Of a stretch of 64,000 bases of DNA, positions 1 to 11,984 are shown in pieces; position 1 is the first letter of the stretch; each line of letters begins with the position of its first letter. The position numbers and the translations under genes are program-made. The notes under the pieces are model-generated. The model saw only the letters and a list, made by a program, of their open reading frames with translations. It was not told the DNA's origin and made no database searches. The stretch comes from Penium margaritaceum (Eukaryota > Streptophyta > Zygnematophyceae > Desmidiales > Peniaceae), in the NCBI GenBank assembly GCA_023375785.1, contig SZWC01000577.1:193770-257769 (forward strand), given 5' to 3'.

Positions 1-3000
1 CTGTACCTGAGTGCGCCTGAGTGCGCCTGAGTGCACCTGAGTGCGACTGAGTGCGCCTGAGTGCGCCTGAGTGTGCCTGAGTGCGCCAAAGTGTGCCTGA
101 GTGCGCCTGAGTGCGCCTGTCCGTGCCTGACAGAGACTGACTGTGCCTGACTACGCCTAACAACCCCTGAGTGCTCCTGAGTGCGCCTGAGTGCGCCTGA
201 GTGCGCCTGAGTGTGCCTGAGTGCGCTTCAGTGCGTCAGAGTGCACACGTGTGCGCCTCAGTGTGCCTGAGTGTTCCTGAGTGCGCCTCAGTGCGCCTGA
301 GTGCGTTTGAGTGCACCTGAGTGCACCTGAATGCGCCTGAGTGCGCCTGAGTGCGCCTGAGTGTGCCTACCAGTGCATGACTGCGCCTGACTCCGCCTGA
401 CTGTGTTTGACTTTGCCTGACTGTGCCTGACTGTGCCTGACTGCGCCTGACTGTGCCTGACTGCGTCTGAGTGCGCCTAAGTGTGCCTTAGTGCGCCTGA
501 GTACACCTGAATGCGCTTGAGTGTGCCTGGGTGTGCTTGAGTGCGCCTGAGTGCACCTGAGTGCGCCTGAGTGCGCCTGAGTACACCTGAGTGCGCCTGA
601 GTGCGCCTCACTGCGCCTGACTGTGCCTGACTGCGTCTGACTGCCCCTGACTGTGCCTGACTGCGCTTGACTGTGCCTGGCTGCGCTTGACTGCGCCTGA
701 GTACGCCTGAGTGCGCCTGAGTGCGCCTGAGTGCGCCTGAGTGTGCCTGAGTGCGCCTGAGTTCGCCTGAGTGCACCTGAGTACGCCTGATTGCACCTGA
801 GTGCTTCTGAGTGCGCTTGAGTGTGCCTGAGTGCCCCTGACTGTGTCTGACTGCGCCTAAGTGCGCCTGAGTACGCTTGACTGCGCCTGACTGTGCCTGA
901 CTCCGCCTGAATGCCCCTGAGTGCGCCTGAGTGGGCCTGAGTGCGCTTGAGTGCGCCTGAGTGCGCCTAACTGTACCTGACTGCGCCTGACTGCGCCTGA
1001 CTCCGCCTGAGTGCGCCTGAGTGTGCTTGAGTGCGCCAAAGTGTGCTTGACTGCGCCTGACTGCGCCTGACTGCGCATGACTGCGCCTGATTGCGCCTGA
1101 GTGCGCCTGACTGCGCCTGACTGCGCCTGACTGCGCCTGACTGCGCCTGACTGCGCCTGACTGTGCCTTAGTGCGCCTGACTGCACCTGACTGCGCCTGA
1201 CTACGCCTGAGGGCACTTGACTGTGCCTGACTGCGTCTGACTGCGCCTTAGTGCGCCTGAGTGCATCTCACTGCGCCTGAGTGCGCCTGCCTGCGCCTGA
1301 GTGCGCCTAAGTGCGCCTGAGTGCGCCTGACTGTACTTGAGTGCGCTTGACTGTGTCTGACTGCGCCTGAGTGCGCCTGAGTGTGCCTGAGTGCGCCTGA
1401 GTGCGCCTGAGTGCGCCTCAGTGCGCCTTAGTGCACCTGAGTGGGCCTGATTGCACCTGAGTGCGCCTGAGTGCGCCTCGGTGCGCTTGAGTGCGCCTGA
1501 GTGCACGTGAGTGCATTTGAGTGTGCCTGAGTGCACATGAATGCGCCTGAGTGCGCCTGAGTGCGCCTGAGTGCGCCTGAGTGCCCTTGACTGAGCCTGA
1601 GTGTGCCTGAGTGTGCCTGAGTACGCCTGAATACGCTTGAGAGCGCGTGAGAGCGCATGAGTGCGCCTAAGTGCACTTGAGTGCGCTTGAGTGTGTCTGA
1701 GTCCGCCTGAGTGAGCCGGAGTGAGCCTGAGTGCGCCTGACGGCGCCTGACAGCGCCTGACTACGCCTGACTGCTTCTGACTGCCCCTAAGTGCGCCTGA
1801 GTGCATTTGAGTGCGCCTGAGTGCACCTGCGTGCGCCTGAGTGCGCCTGAGTGTGCCTGAGTGCGCCTGAGTGCCCCTGAGTGTACCTGAGTGCGCCTGA
1901 GTGCACCTGAGTGCGCCTGAGTGCGCCTGAGTGCGCCTGAGTGCGCCTGAGTATGCCTGAGTGTGCCTGAGTGTGCCTGACTGCGCCTGAATGCGCCTAA
2001 CTGCGCCTGACTGCATATAACTGTGCCTGACTACGCTTGACTGCGCCTGATTGCGCCTGACTGCGCCTGACTGCGTCTGAGTACGCCTGAGTGCGCCTAA
2101 GTGCGCCTGAGTACACCTGAGTGCGCCTGAGTGCGCCTGAGTGCGCCTGAGTGCACCTAAGTGCGCCTGAGTGCCCCTGAGTATGCCTGAGTGCGCCTGA
2201 TTGCACCTGACTGCGCCTGACTGAGCCTGACTGCGCCTTACTGCATCTGACTGCGCCTGACTGCGCCTGACTGTGCCTGAATGCCCCTGACTACGCTTGA
2301 CTGCGCCTGAGTGCACCTGAGTGCGCCTGAGTACACTTGAGTGCACCTGAGTGTGCCTGAGTGCGCCTTAGTGTTGCTGAGTGTGCCTGAGTGCGCCTGA
2401 GTGCGCCTGAGTGCGCCTGAGTTCGCCTGAGTGCGCCTGACTGCGCCTGACTGCGCCTCACTACGCGTGACTGCTCCTGACTGTGCGATCTTACCCCTGA
2501 CTGTGCCTGACTGGGCCTGACTGCGCCTTAGTGCGCCTTAGTGCGCCTGACTGCGCCTGACTGCGCCTGACTACGCCTGAGTGCACCTGAGTGCGCCTGA
2601 GTGCGCCTGAGTGCGCCTGAGTGCGCCTGAGTGTGCCTGAGTGTGCCTGAGTGCACCTGAGTGTGCGTGAGTGACCTGAGTGCACCTGAGTGCGCCTGAG
2701 TGTGCCTGAGTGCGCCTGAATGCGCCTGAGTGCGTCTGACTGCGCTTGAGGGTACTTGACTATGCCTGACTGCGCCTGACTGCGCCTGACTGCGCCTAAG
2801 TGCACATAAGTGCACCTGAGTGCGCCTGACTGCACCTGAGTGCGCCTGAGAGCGCCTGAGTGCACCTAAGTGTACCTGAGTGCGCCTGACTGTGTCTGAC
2901 TGTGCCTGAGTGCACCTGACTGCGCCTGAGGGCGCCTGAGTGCGCCTGACTGTGCCTGACTCCGCCTGAGTGTGCTTGACTCCGCCTGAGTGCGCCTGAG

Positions 3001-6000
3001 TGCGTCTGAGTGTGCCTCAGTGTGCCGGACTGCGCCAGACTGCGCCTGACTGCGCCTGACTCCGCCTGAGTGCGCCTGAGTGCACCTGATTACACCTGAG
3101 TGCACCTGAGTGCGCTGGACTGCGCGTGACGTCGCGTGACTGTTCCTGAGTGCGCCTGAGTGCGCCTGAGTGCGCCTCAGTGCACCTGAGTGGGCCTGAG
3201 TGCACCTAAGTGCGCCTGAGTGCGCCTCAGAGCGCCTGAGTGCGCCTTAGTGCGCGTGAGTGCACTTGAGTGTGCGTGAGTGCGCCTGAATGCGCCTGAG
3301 TGGGCCTGAATGCGCCTGAGTGCGCTTGACTGGGCCTGAGTGCGCCTGAGTGCGCCTGAGTGCGCCTGAGTACGCCAGAGAGCGCCTGAGAGCGCATGTG
3401 TGCGCCTAAGTGCACTTGAGTGCGCTTGAGTGTGTCTGAGTGCGCCTGAGTGAGCGTGAGTGCGCCTGAGTGCGCCTGAGTGCCCTTCAGTGTGCCTGAG
3501 TGCGCCTGAGTGCGCCTGACGGCGCCTGACGGCGCCTGACTGCGCCTGACTGCTTCTGACTGCCCCTGAGTGCGCCTGAGTGCATTTGAGTGCGCCTGAG
3601 TGCGCCTGCGTGCGCCTGAGTGCGCCTGAGTGTGCCTGAGTGCGCCTGAGTGCGCCTGAGTGCCCCTGAGTGTACCTGAGTGCGCCTGAGTGCACCTCAC
3701 TGTGCCTGAGTGCGCCTGAGTGCGCCTGAGTGCGCCTGAGTATGCCTGAGTGTGCTTGAGTGTGCTTGACTGCGCCTGACTGCGCCTAACTACGCCTGAC
3801 TGCGTATAACTGTGCCTGACTACGCCTGACTGCGCCTGATTGCACCAGACTGCGCCTGACTACGTCTGAGTGCGCCTGAGTGCGCCTGAGTGTGCCTGAG
3901 TGCGCCTGAGTTCGCCTGAGTGCACCTGAGTACGCCTGATTGCACCTGAGTGCTTCTGAGTGCGCCTGAGTGTGCCTGAGTGTTCCTGAGTGCCCCTGAC
4001 TGTGTCTGACTGCGCCTAAGTGCGCCTGAGTACGCCTGACTGCGCCTGACTGTGCCTGACTCCGCCTGAATGCCCCTGAGTGTGCCTGAGTGGGCCTGAG
4101 TGCGCTTGAGTGCGCCTGAGTGCGCCTAACTGTACCTGACTGCGCCTGACTGCGCCTGACTCCGCCTAAGTGCGCCTGAGTGTGCTTGAGTGCGCCAAAG
4201 TGCGCCTGACTGGGCCTGACTGCGCCTGACTGCGCCTGACTGCGCCTGACTGCGCCTGATTGAGCCTGAGTGCGCCTGACTGCGCCTGACTGCGCCTAAC
4301 TGCGCCTGACTGCGCCTGACTGCGCCTGACTGTGCCTTAGTGCGCCTGACTGCACCTGACTGCGCCTGACTGCGCCTGAGGGCACCTGACTGCGCCTGAC
4401 TGCGTCTGACTGCGCCTTAGTGCGCCTGAGAGCATCTCACTGCGCCTGAGTCCGCCTGACTGCGCCTGAGTGCGCCTAAGTGCGCCTGAGTGCGCCTGAC
4501 TGTACCTGAGTGCGCTTGACTGTGTCTGACTGCGCCTGAGTGCGCCTGAGTGTGCCTGAGTGCGCGTGAGTGCGCCTGAGTGTGCCTAAGTGCGCCTCAG
4601 TGCGCCTGAGTGCGCCTCAGTGCGCCTCAGTGCACCTGAGTGGGCCTGAGTGCACCTGAGTGCGCCTGATTGCGCCTCGGTGCGCCTGAGTGCGCCTGAG
4701 TGCGCGTGAGTGCACTTGAGTGTGCCTGAGTGCGCCTGAAGGAGCCTGAGTGCGCCTGAGTGCGCCTGAGTGCGCCTGAGTGCCCTTGACTGGGCCTCAG
4801 TGCGCCTGAGTGTGCCTGAGTGCGCCTGAGTACGCCTGAGAGCGCGTAAGAGCGCATGAGTGTGCCTAAGCGCACTTGAGTGCGCTTCAGTGTGTCTGAG
4901 TCCGCCTGAGTGATCCTGAGTGAGCCTGAGTGCGCGTGAGTGCGCTTCATTGTGCCTCAGTGCGCCTGAGTACGAGTGACGGCGCCTGACGGCGCCTGAC
5001 TACGCCTGACTGCTTCTGACTGCCCCTAAGTGCGCCTGAGTGCATTTGAGTGCGCCTGAGTGCACCTGCGTGCGCCTGAGTGCGCCTGAGTGCGCCTGAG
5101 TGCGCCTGAGTGCCCCTGAGTGTACCTGAGTGCGCCTGAGTGCACCTGAGTGCGCCTGAGTGCGCCTGAGTGCGCCTGAGTGCGCCTGAGTATGCCTGAG
5201 TGTGCCTGAGTGTGCCTGACTGCGCCTGACTGCGCCTAACTGCGCCTGACTGCATATAACTGTGCCTGACTACGCTTGACTGCGTCTGATTGCGCCTGAC
5301 TGCGCCTGACTACGTCTGAGTGCGCCTGAGTGTGCCTAAGTGCGCCTGAGTACACCTGAGTGTGCCTGAGTGCGCCTGAGTGCGCCTGAGTGCACCTAAG
5401 TGCACCTGAGTGCCCCTGAGTATGCCTGAGTGCGCCTGATTGCACCTGACTGCGCCTGACTGAGCCTGACTGCGCCTTACTGCGTCTGACTGCGCCTGAC
5501 TGCGCCTGACTGCGCCTGAGTGCACCTGAGTGTGCCTGAGTACACTTGAGTGCACCTGAGTGTGCCTGAGTGCGCCTTAGTGTGCCTGAGTGTGCCTGAG
5601 TGCGCCTGAGTGCGCCTGAGTGCGCCTGAGTTCGCCTGAGTGCGCCTGAGTACGCCTGACTGCGCCTGACTGCGCCTCACTGCGCCTGACTGCTCCTGAC
5701 TGTGCGATCTTGCCCCTGACTGTGCGTGACTGGGCCTGACTGCGCCTTAGTGCGCCTTAGTGCGCCTGACTGCGCCTGACTATGCCTGAGTGCACCTGAG
5801 TGCGCCTGAGTGCGCCTGAGTGCGCCTGAGTGGGCCTGAGTGTGCCTGAGTGCACCTGAGTGCGTGTGAGTGACTTGAGTGCACCTGAGTGCGCCTGAGT
5901 GTGCCTGAGTGGGCCTGAATGCGCCTGAGTGCGTCTGGGTCGCTTGAGGGTACCTGACTACGCCTGACTGCGCCTGACTGCGCCTGACTGCGCCTAAGTG

Positions 6001-9000
6001 CGCATGAGTGCGCCTGAGTGCGCCTGACTGCACCTGAGTGCGCCTGAGAGCGCCTGAGTGCACCTAAGTGTGCCTGAGTGCGCCTGACTGTGTCTGACTG
6101 TGCCTGAGTGTGCCTGACTGCACCTAAGTGCGCCGGAGTGCGCCTGACTGTGCCTGACTCCGCCTGAGTGTGCGTGACTCCGCCTAAGTGCGCCTGAGTG
6201 CGCCTGAGTGTGCCTCAGTGTGCCGGACTGCGCCAGACTGCGCCTGACTGCGCCTGACTCCGCCTGAGTGCGCCTGAGTGCACCTGATTACACCTGAGTG
6301 CGCCTGAGTACGCCGGACTGCGCGTGACTACGCCTAACTGTTCCTGAGTGCGCCAGAGTGCGCCTGAGTGCGCCTAAGTGCGCCTCAGTGCACCTGAGCG
6401 GGCCTGACTGCACCTGAGTGCGCCTGAGTGCGCCTCAGAGCGCCTGAGTGCGCCTGAGTGCGCGTGAGTGCACATGAGTGTGCCTGAGTGCGCCTGAATG
6501 CGCCTGAGTGCGCCTGAGTGCGCCTGAGTGCGCCTGAGTGCGCTTGACTGGGCCTGAGTGCGCTTGAGTGCGCCTGAGTGCGCCTGAGTACGCCAGAGAG
6601 CGCTTGAGAGCGCATGAGTGCGCCTAAGTGCACTTGAGTGCGCTTGAGTGTGTCTGAGTACGCCTGAGTGAGCCTGAGTGCGCCTGAGTGCGCCTGAGTG
6701 CCCTTCAGTGTGCCTGAGTACGCTTGAGTGCGCCTAACGGCGCCTGACGGCGCCTGAATGCGCCTGACTGCTTCTGACTGCCCCTGAGTGCGCCTGAGTG
6801 CATTTGAGTGCGCCTGAGTGTGCCTGAGTGCGCCTAAGTGCGCCTGAGTGCGCCTGAGTATGCCTGAGTGTGCCTGAGTGTGCCTGACTGCGCCTGACTG
6901 CGCCGAACTACGCCTGACTGCGTATAACAGTGCCTGACTATGCGTGACTGCGCCTAACTGCGCCTGACTGCGCCTGATTACGTCTGAGTGCGCCTGAGTG
7001 CGCCTGAGTGCGCCTGAGTACACCTGAGTGCGCCTGAGTGCGCCTGAGTGCGCCTGAGTGCGCCTGAGTGCCCCTGAGTATGCATGAGTGCGCCTGATTG
7101 CACCTGACTGCGCCTGACTGCACCTGACTGCGCCTTAATGCGTCTGACTGCACCTGACTGCGCCTGACTTCACCTGAATGCGCCTGGCTGCGCTTGACTG
7201 CGCCTGAGTGCGCCTGAGTATGCTTGAGTGCGCCTGAGTGCGCCTGATTGCGCCTGAGTGTGCCTGAGTGCGCCTGAGTTCGCCTGAGTGCACCTGAGTA
7301 CGCCTGATTGCACCTGAGTGCTTCTGAGTGTGCCTGAGTGTGCCTGAGTGCCCCTGACTGTGTCTGACTGCGCCTAAGTGCGCCTGAGTACGCCTGACTG
7401 CGCCTGAATGTGCCTGACTCCGCCTGAATACCCCTGAGTGCGCCTGAGTGGGCCTGAGTGCGCTTGAGTGCACCTGAGTGCGCCTAACTGTACCTGACTG
7501 CGCCTGACTGCGCCTGACTCCGCCTGAGTGCGCCTGAGTGTGCTTGAGTGCGCCAAAGTGGGCCTGACTGCGCCTGACTGCGCCAGACTGCGCGTGATTG
7601 CGCCTGAGTGCGTCTGACTGCGCCTGACTACGCCTGAATGCGCCTGACTGCGCCTGACTGCGCCTGACTGTGCCTTAGTGCGCCTGACTGCACCTGACTG
7701 CACCTGACTGCGCCTGAGGGCACCTGACTGCGCCTGACTGCGTCTGACTGCGCCTTAGTGCGCCTGAGTGCATCTCACTGCGCCTGAGTGCGCCTGACTG
7801 CGCCTGAGTGCGCCTAAGTGCGCCTGAGTGCGCCTGACTGTACCTGAGTGCGCTTGACTGTGTCTGACTGCGCTTGAGTGCGCCTGAGTGTGCCTGAGTG
7901 CGCCTGAGTGCGCCTGAGTGCGCCTCAGTGCGCCTCAGTGCGCCTCAGTGCGCCTCAGTGCACCTGAGTGGGCCTGAGTGCACCTGAATGCGCCTGAGTG
8001 CGCCTCGGTCTGCCTGAGTGCGCCTGAGTGCGCGTGAGTGCACTTGAGTGTGCCTGAGTGCGCCTGAATGCGCCTGAGTGCGCCTGAGTGAGCCTGATTG
8101 CGCCTGAGTGCCCTTGACTGGGCCTGAGTGCGCCTGAGTGTGCCTGAGTGCGCCCGAGTACGCCTGAGAGCGCGTGAGAGCGCATGAGTGCGCCTAAGCG
8201 CACTTGAGTGCGCTTGAGTATGTCTGAGTCCGCCTGAGTGAGCCTGAGTGAGCCTGAGTGCGCCTGAGTGCCCTTCAGTGTGCCTGAGTGCGCCTGAGTG
8301 CGCCTGACGGCGCCTGACGGCGCCTGACTACGCCTGACTGCTTCTGACTGCCCCTAAGTGCGCCTGAGTGCATTTGAGTGCACCTGAGTGCACCTGCGTG
8401 CGCCTGAGTGCGCCTGAGTGCGCCTGAGTGCACCTGAGTGCGCCTGAGTGCCCCTGAGTGTACCTGAGTACGCCTAAGTGCACCTGAGTGCGCCTGAGTG
8501 CGCCTGAGTGCACCTGAGTGCGCCTGAGTATGCCTGAGTGTGCCTGAGTGTGCCTAACTGCGCCTGACTGCGCCTAACTGCGCCTGACTGCATATAACTG
8601 TGCCTGACTACGCTTGACTGCGCCTGATTGCGCCTGACTGCGCCTGACTGCGTCTGAGTGCGCCTGAGTGTGCCTAAGTGCGCCTGAGTACACCTGAGTG
8701 CGCCTGAGTGTGCCTGAGTGCGCCTGAGTGCACCTAAGTGCGCCTGAGTGCCCCTGAGTATGCCTGAGTGCGCCTGATTGTACCTGACTGCGCCTGACTG
8801 AGCCTGACTGCGCCTTACTGCGTCTGACTGCGCCTGACTGCGCCTGAATGCCCCTGACTACGCTTGACTGCGGCTGAGTGCACCTGAGTGCGCCTGAGTA
8901 CACTTGAGTGCACCTGAGTGTTCCTGAGTGCGCCTTAGTGTGCCTGAGTGTGCCTGAGTGCGCCTGAGTGCGCCTGAGTGCGCCTGAGTTTGCCTGAGTG

Positions 9001-11514
9001 TGCCTGACTGCGCCTCACTACGCCTCACTGCGCCTGACTGCTCCTGACTGTGCGATCTTGCCCCTGACTGTGCCTGACTGGGCCTGACTGCGCCTTAGTG
9101 CGCCTTAGTGCGCCTGACTGCGCCTGACTACGCCTGAGTGCACCTGAGTGCGCCTGAGTGCGCCTAAGTGGGCCTGAGTGTGCCTGAGTGCACCTGAGTG
9201 TGCGTGAGTGACCTGAGTGCACCTGAGTGCGCCTGAGTGTGCCTGAGTGCGCCTGAATGCGCCTGAGTGCATCTGAGTGCGCTTGAGGGTACCTGACTAC
9301 GCCTGACTGCGCCTGACTGCGCCTGACTGCGCCTAAGTGTGCATGAGTGCGCCTGAGTGCGCCTGACTGCACCTGAGTGCGCCTGAGAGCGCCTGAGTGC
9401 ACCTAAGTGTGCTTGAGTGCGCCTGACTGTGTCTGACTGTGCCTGAGTGCGCCTGAATGCCCCTGAGTACGCCTGAGTGCGCCTGACTGTGCCTGACTCC
9501 GCCTGAGTGTGCCTGACTCCGCTTGAGTGTGCCTGAATGCGCCTGAGTGTGCCTCAGTGTGCCGGACTGCGCCAGACTGCGCCTGACTGCGCCTGAGTGC
9601 ACCTAATTACACCTGAGTGTGCCTGAGTGCGCCGGACTGCGCGTGACTGCGCCTGACTATTCCTGAGTGCGCCTGAGTGCGCCTGAGTGCGCCTGAGTGC
9701 GCCTCAGTGCACCTGAGTGGGCCTGAGTGCATCTGAGTGCGCCTGAGGGCGCCTCAGAGCGCCTGAGTGCGCATGAGTGCGCGTGAGTCCACTTGAGTGT
9801 GCCTGAGTGCGCCTGAATGCGCCTTAGTGCGCCTGAGTGCGCCTGAGTGCGCCAGAGTGCACTTGACTGGGCCTGAGTGCTCCTGAGTGCGCCTGAGTGC
9901 GCCTGAGTACGCCAGAGAGCGCCTGAGAGCGCATGAGTCCGCCTAAGTGCACTTGAGAGCGCTTGAGTGTGTCTGAGTGCGCCTGAGTGAGCCTGAGTGC
10001 GCCTGAGTCCGCCTGAGTGCCCTTCAGTGTGCCTGAGTGCGCCTGAGTGCGCCTGACTGCGCCTGACTGCTTCTGACTGCCCCTGAGTGCGCCTGAGTGC
10101 ATTTGAGTGCGCCTGAGTGCGCCTGCGTGCGCCTGAGTGCGCCTGAGTGTGCCTGAGTGCGTCTGAGTGCGCCTGAGTGCCCCTGAGTGTACCTGAGTGC
10201 GCCTCAGTGCACCTGAGTGTGCCTGAGTACGCCTGAGTGCGCCTGAGTGCGCCTGAGTATGCGTGAGTGTGCCTGAGTGTGCCTGACTGCGCCTGACTGT
10301 GCCTAACTACGCCTGACTGCGTATAACTGTGCCTGACTATGCCTGACTGCGCCTGATTGCGCCTGACTGCGCCTGACTACATCTGAGAACGCCTGAGTGC
10401 GCCTGAGTGCGCCTGAGTACACCTGAGTGTGCCTGAGTGCGCCTGAGTGCGCCTGAGTGCCCCTGAGTATGCCAGAGTGCGCCTGATTGCACCTGACTGC
10501 GCCTGACTGCGCCTGACTGCGCCTTACTGCGTCTGACTGCGCCTGAGTGCGCCTGACTGCGCCTGAATGCGCCTGACTGCGCTTGACTGCGCCTGAGTGC
10601 ACCTGAGTGCGCCTGAGTACGCCTGAGTGCACCTGAGTGTGCCTGAGTGCGCCTGAGTGCGCCTGAGTGCGCCTGACTGTGCGATCTTGCCCCTGACTGT
10701 GTCTGACTGGGCCTGACTGCGCCTTAGTGCGCCTTAGTGTGCCTGACTGTGCCTGACTGCGCCTGAGTGCACCTGAGTGCGCCTGAGTGCGCCTAGGTGC
10801 GCCTCAGTGGGCCTGAGTGTGCCTGAGTGCGCCTGAGTGCGCCTGAGTGACCTGAGTGCGCCTGAGTGCGCCTAAGTGTGCCTGAGTGCGCCTGAATGCG
10901 CCTGAGTGCGTCTGAGTGCGCTTGAGGGCACCTGACTGCGCCTGACTGCGCAAGACTGCGCCTAAGTGCGCCTCAGTGCGCCTGAGTGCGCCTGACTGCG
11001 CCTGAGTGCACCTGAGTGCGCCTGAGTGCACCTAAGTGTGCGTGAGTGCGCCTGACTGTGTCTGACTGCTCCTGAGTGCACCTGACTGCGCCTGAGTACG
11101 CCTGAGTGCGCCTGACTGCGCCTGACTCCGCCTGAGTGTGCCTTACTCCGCCTGAGTGCGCCTGAATGCGCCTGAGTGCGCCTGAGTGTGCCTGATTGCG
11201 CCTCAGTGTGCCGGACTGTGCCAGACTGCGCCTGACTGCGCCTGACTCCGCCTGAGTGCGCCTGAGTGCACCTGATTACACCTGAGTGCACCTGAGTGCG
11301 CCGGACTGCGCCTGACTGAGCCTGATTGTGCCTGAGTGCGCCTGAGTGCGCCTGAGTGCGCCTGAGTGCGCCTGAGTGCGCCTGAGTGCGCCTGAGTGCG
11401 CCTGAATGTGCGTAAGTGCACCTGAGTGCGCCTTAGTGCGCCCGACCGCGCCTGACTGCGCCTGACTGCGCCTGAGTGCGCTTGAGTGCGTCTGAGTGCG
11501 CCTGACTGCGCCTG
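1..11514 (+). repeat. Family 1 satellite, 10-bp unit CTGAGTGCGC (block A)
   Basis: Uninterrupted tandem array of a 10-bp unit read on the plus strand as CTGAGTGCGC or CTGACTGCGC. Most differences between units fall on the CG dinucleotide (TGCGCC to TGTGCC or TGCACC) or on the G before it (TACGCC). A TGA occurs in every unit on the plus strand, while the minus strand has none, so all three minus frames stay open as runs of a decapeptide of the type HSGALRRTQA or QSGAVRRSQA. I see no gene in it. The array begins before the window and is interrupted on the right by the hAT insertion. Confidence 0.98.
1..11514 (+). repeat. 3.2-3.3-kb higher-order repeat within block A, built of two related halves
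   Basis: Rare variant units recur in order. The odd unit pair CTGTGCGATCTT starts at 2481, 5700, 9048 and 10677. A one-base-short unit GTGACCTGA (GTGACTTGA in the second copy) lies near 2672, 5870, 9205 and 10849. A run of AGAGCGC-type units sits near 1650, 3383, 4848, 6598, 8168 and 9925. A GTATAAC/CATATAAC variant sits near 2014, 3803, 5252, 6920, 8590 and 10320. Alternate marks are 3.2-3.35 kb apart and neighbouring marks about 1.5-1.75 kb apart, so the large unit is itself an ancient duplication of a roughly 1.6-kb segment. Confidence 0.8.
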
Positions 11515-11515
11515 A

Positions 11516-11523
11516 CTGTACCT
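11516..11523. repeat. Left target-site duplication of the hAT element
   Basis: CTGTACCT directly precedes the non-satellite sequence and is repeated at 15135-15142 where the satellite resumes. Eight bases is the usual hAT duplication length. The match extends to nine bases (ACTGTACCT at 11515 and 15134). Because the host is a satellite with CTGTACCT variants elsewhere, chance identity cannot be fully excluded. Confidence 0.7.
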
Positions 11524-11599
11524 AAGGCTGCACACCGAATCCGGTTCGCGAATTTGAGCCTGGACTCAGATTCGTGACACCGAAGCCAGGGTTGGATTC

Positions 11600-11652
11600 G
11601 GATTCACGAATCCAACACCTGGATTCGCGAATCCACATGGATTCCCGAATCC
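11600..11652. promoter_or_regulatory. Left subterminal palindromic motif cluster of the hAT element
   Basis: Three copies of the self-complementary 14-mer GGATTCNCGAATCC occur at 11600-11613, 11621-11634 and 11639-11652, with A, G and C at the variable base. Related half-sites lie at 11535-11552 and 11569-11575. hAT transposases are known to bind short repeated subterminal motifs (as in Ac/Ds), so these are plausible transposase binding sites. The binding is inferred. Confidence 0.6.
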
Positions 11653-11840
11653 AGGTCGAATCCTATGTGTCAAAGCATTGCTACATTGTACATTACTTTG
11701 TTTGAGCATAGTTACATTTCATTAGTCAGTAGTCACATTTCAGGGTTTCTTCCTGAATTTAGGCATGCAGTCCTTTTGCATTGTGTGGAAGTTTGGTAGA
11801 ACACGTAACATCATTCACATGAAACATGAGGTTCAGTAGG

Positions 11841-11969
11841 ATGACGGTATGCCTGCCCTAGTACATGAAAATTAGCATGACGACATGCCTGCCCTAAGTA
11901 CCTGACATTTTGCATGACTGCATGCCTGCCCTCAGTCACCACGACCACTTGCATGACGGCATGTCTGCC
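11841..11969. repeat. About 37-bp tandem repeat, four copies, downstream of the transposase stop
   Basis: Copies start at 11841, 11877, 11914 and 11953, each with the core ATGACNNNATGYCTGCC followed in most copies by CTRAGTAC or similar. The repeat lies within the presumed 3' untranslated part of the transposase transcript (minus strand). No function is evident. Confidence 0.75.
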
Positions 11970-11984
11970 AATGCTTGACTGAAC

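Noticed and set aside
1-11514. CRISPR array
   Set aside because: Units of 10 bp without spacers in a spliced eukaryotic context; this is a tandem satellite.
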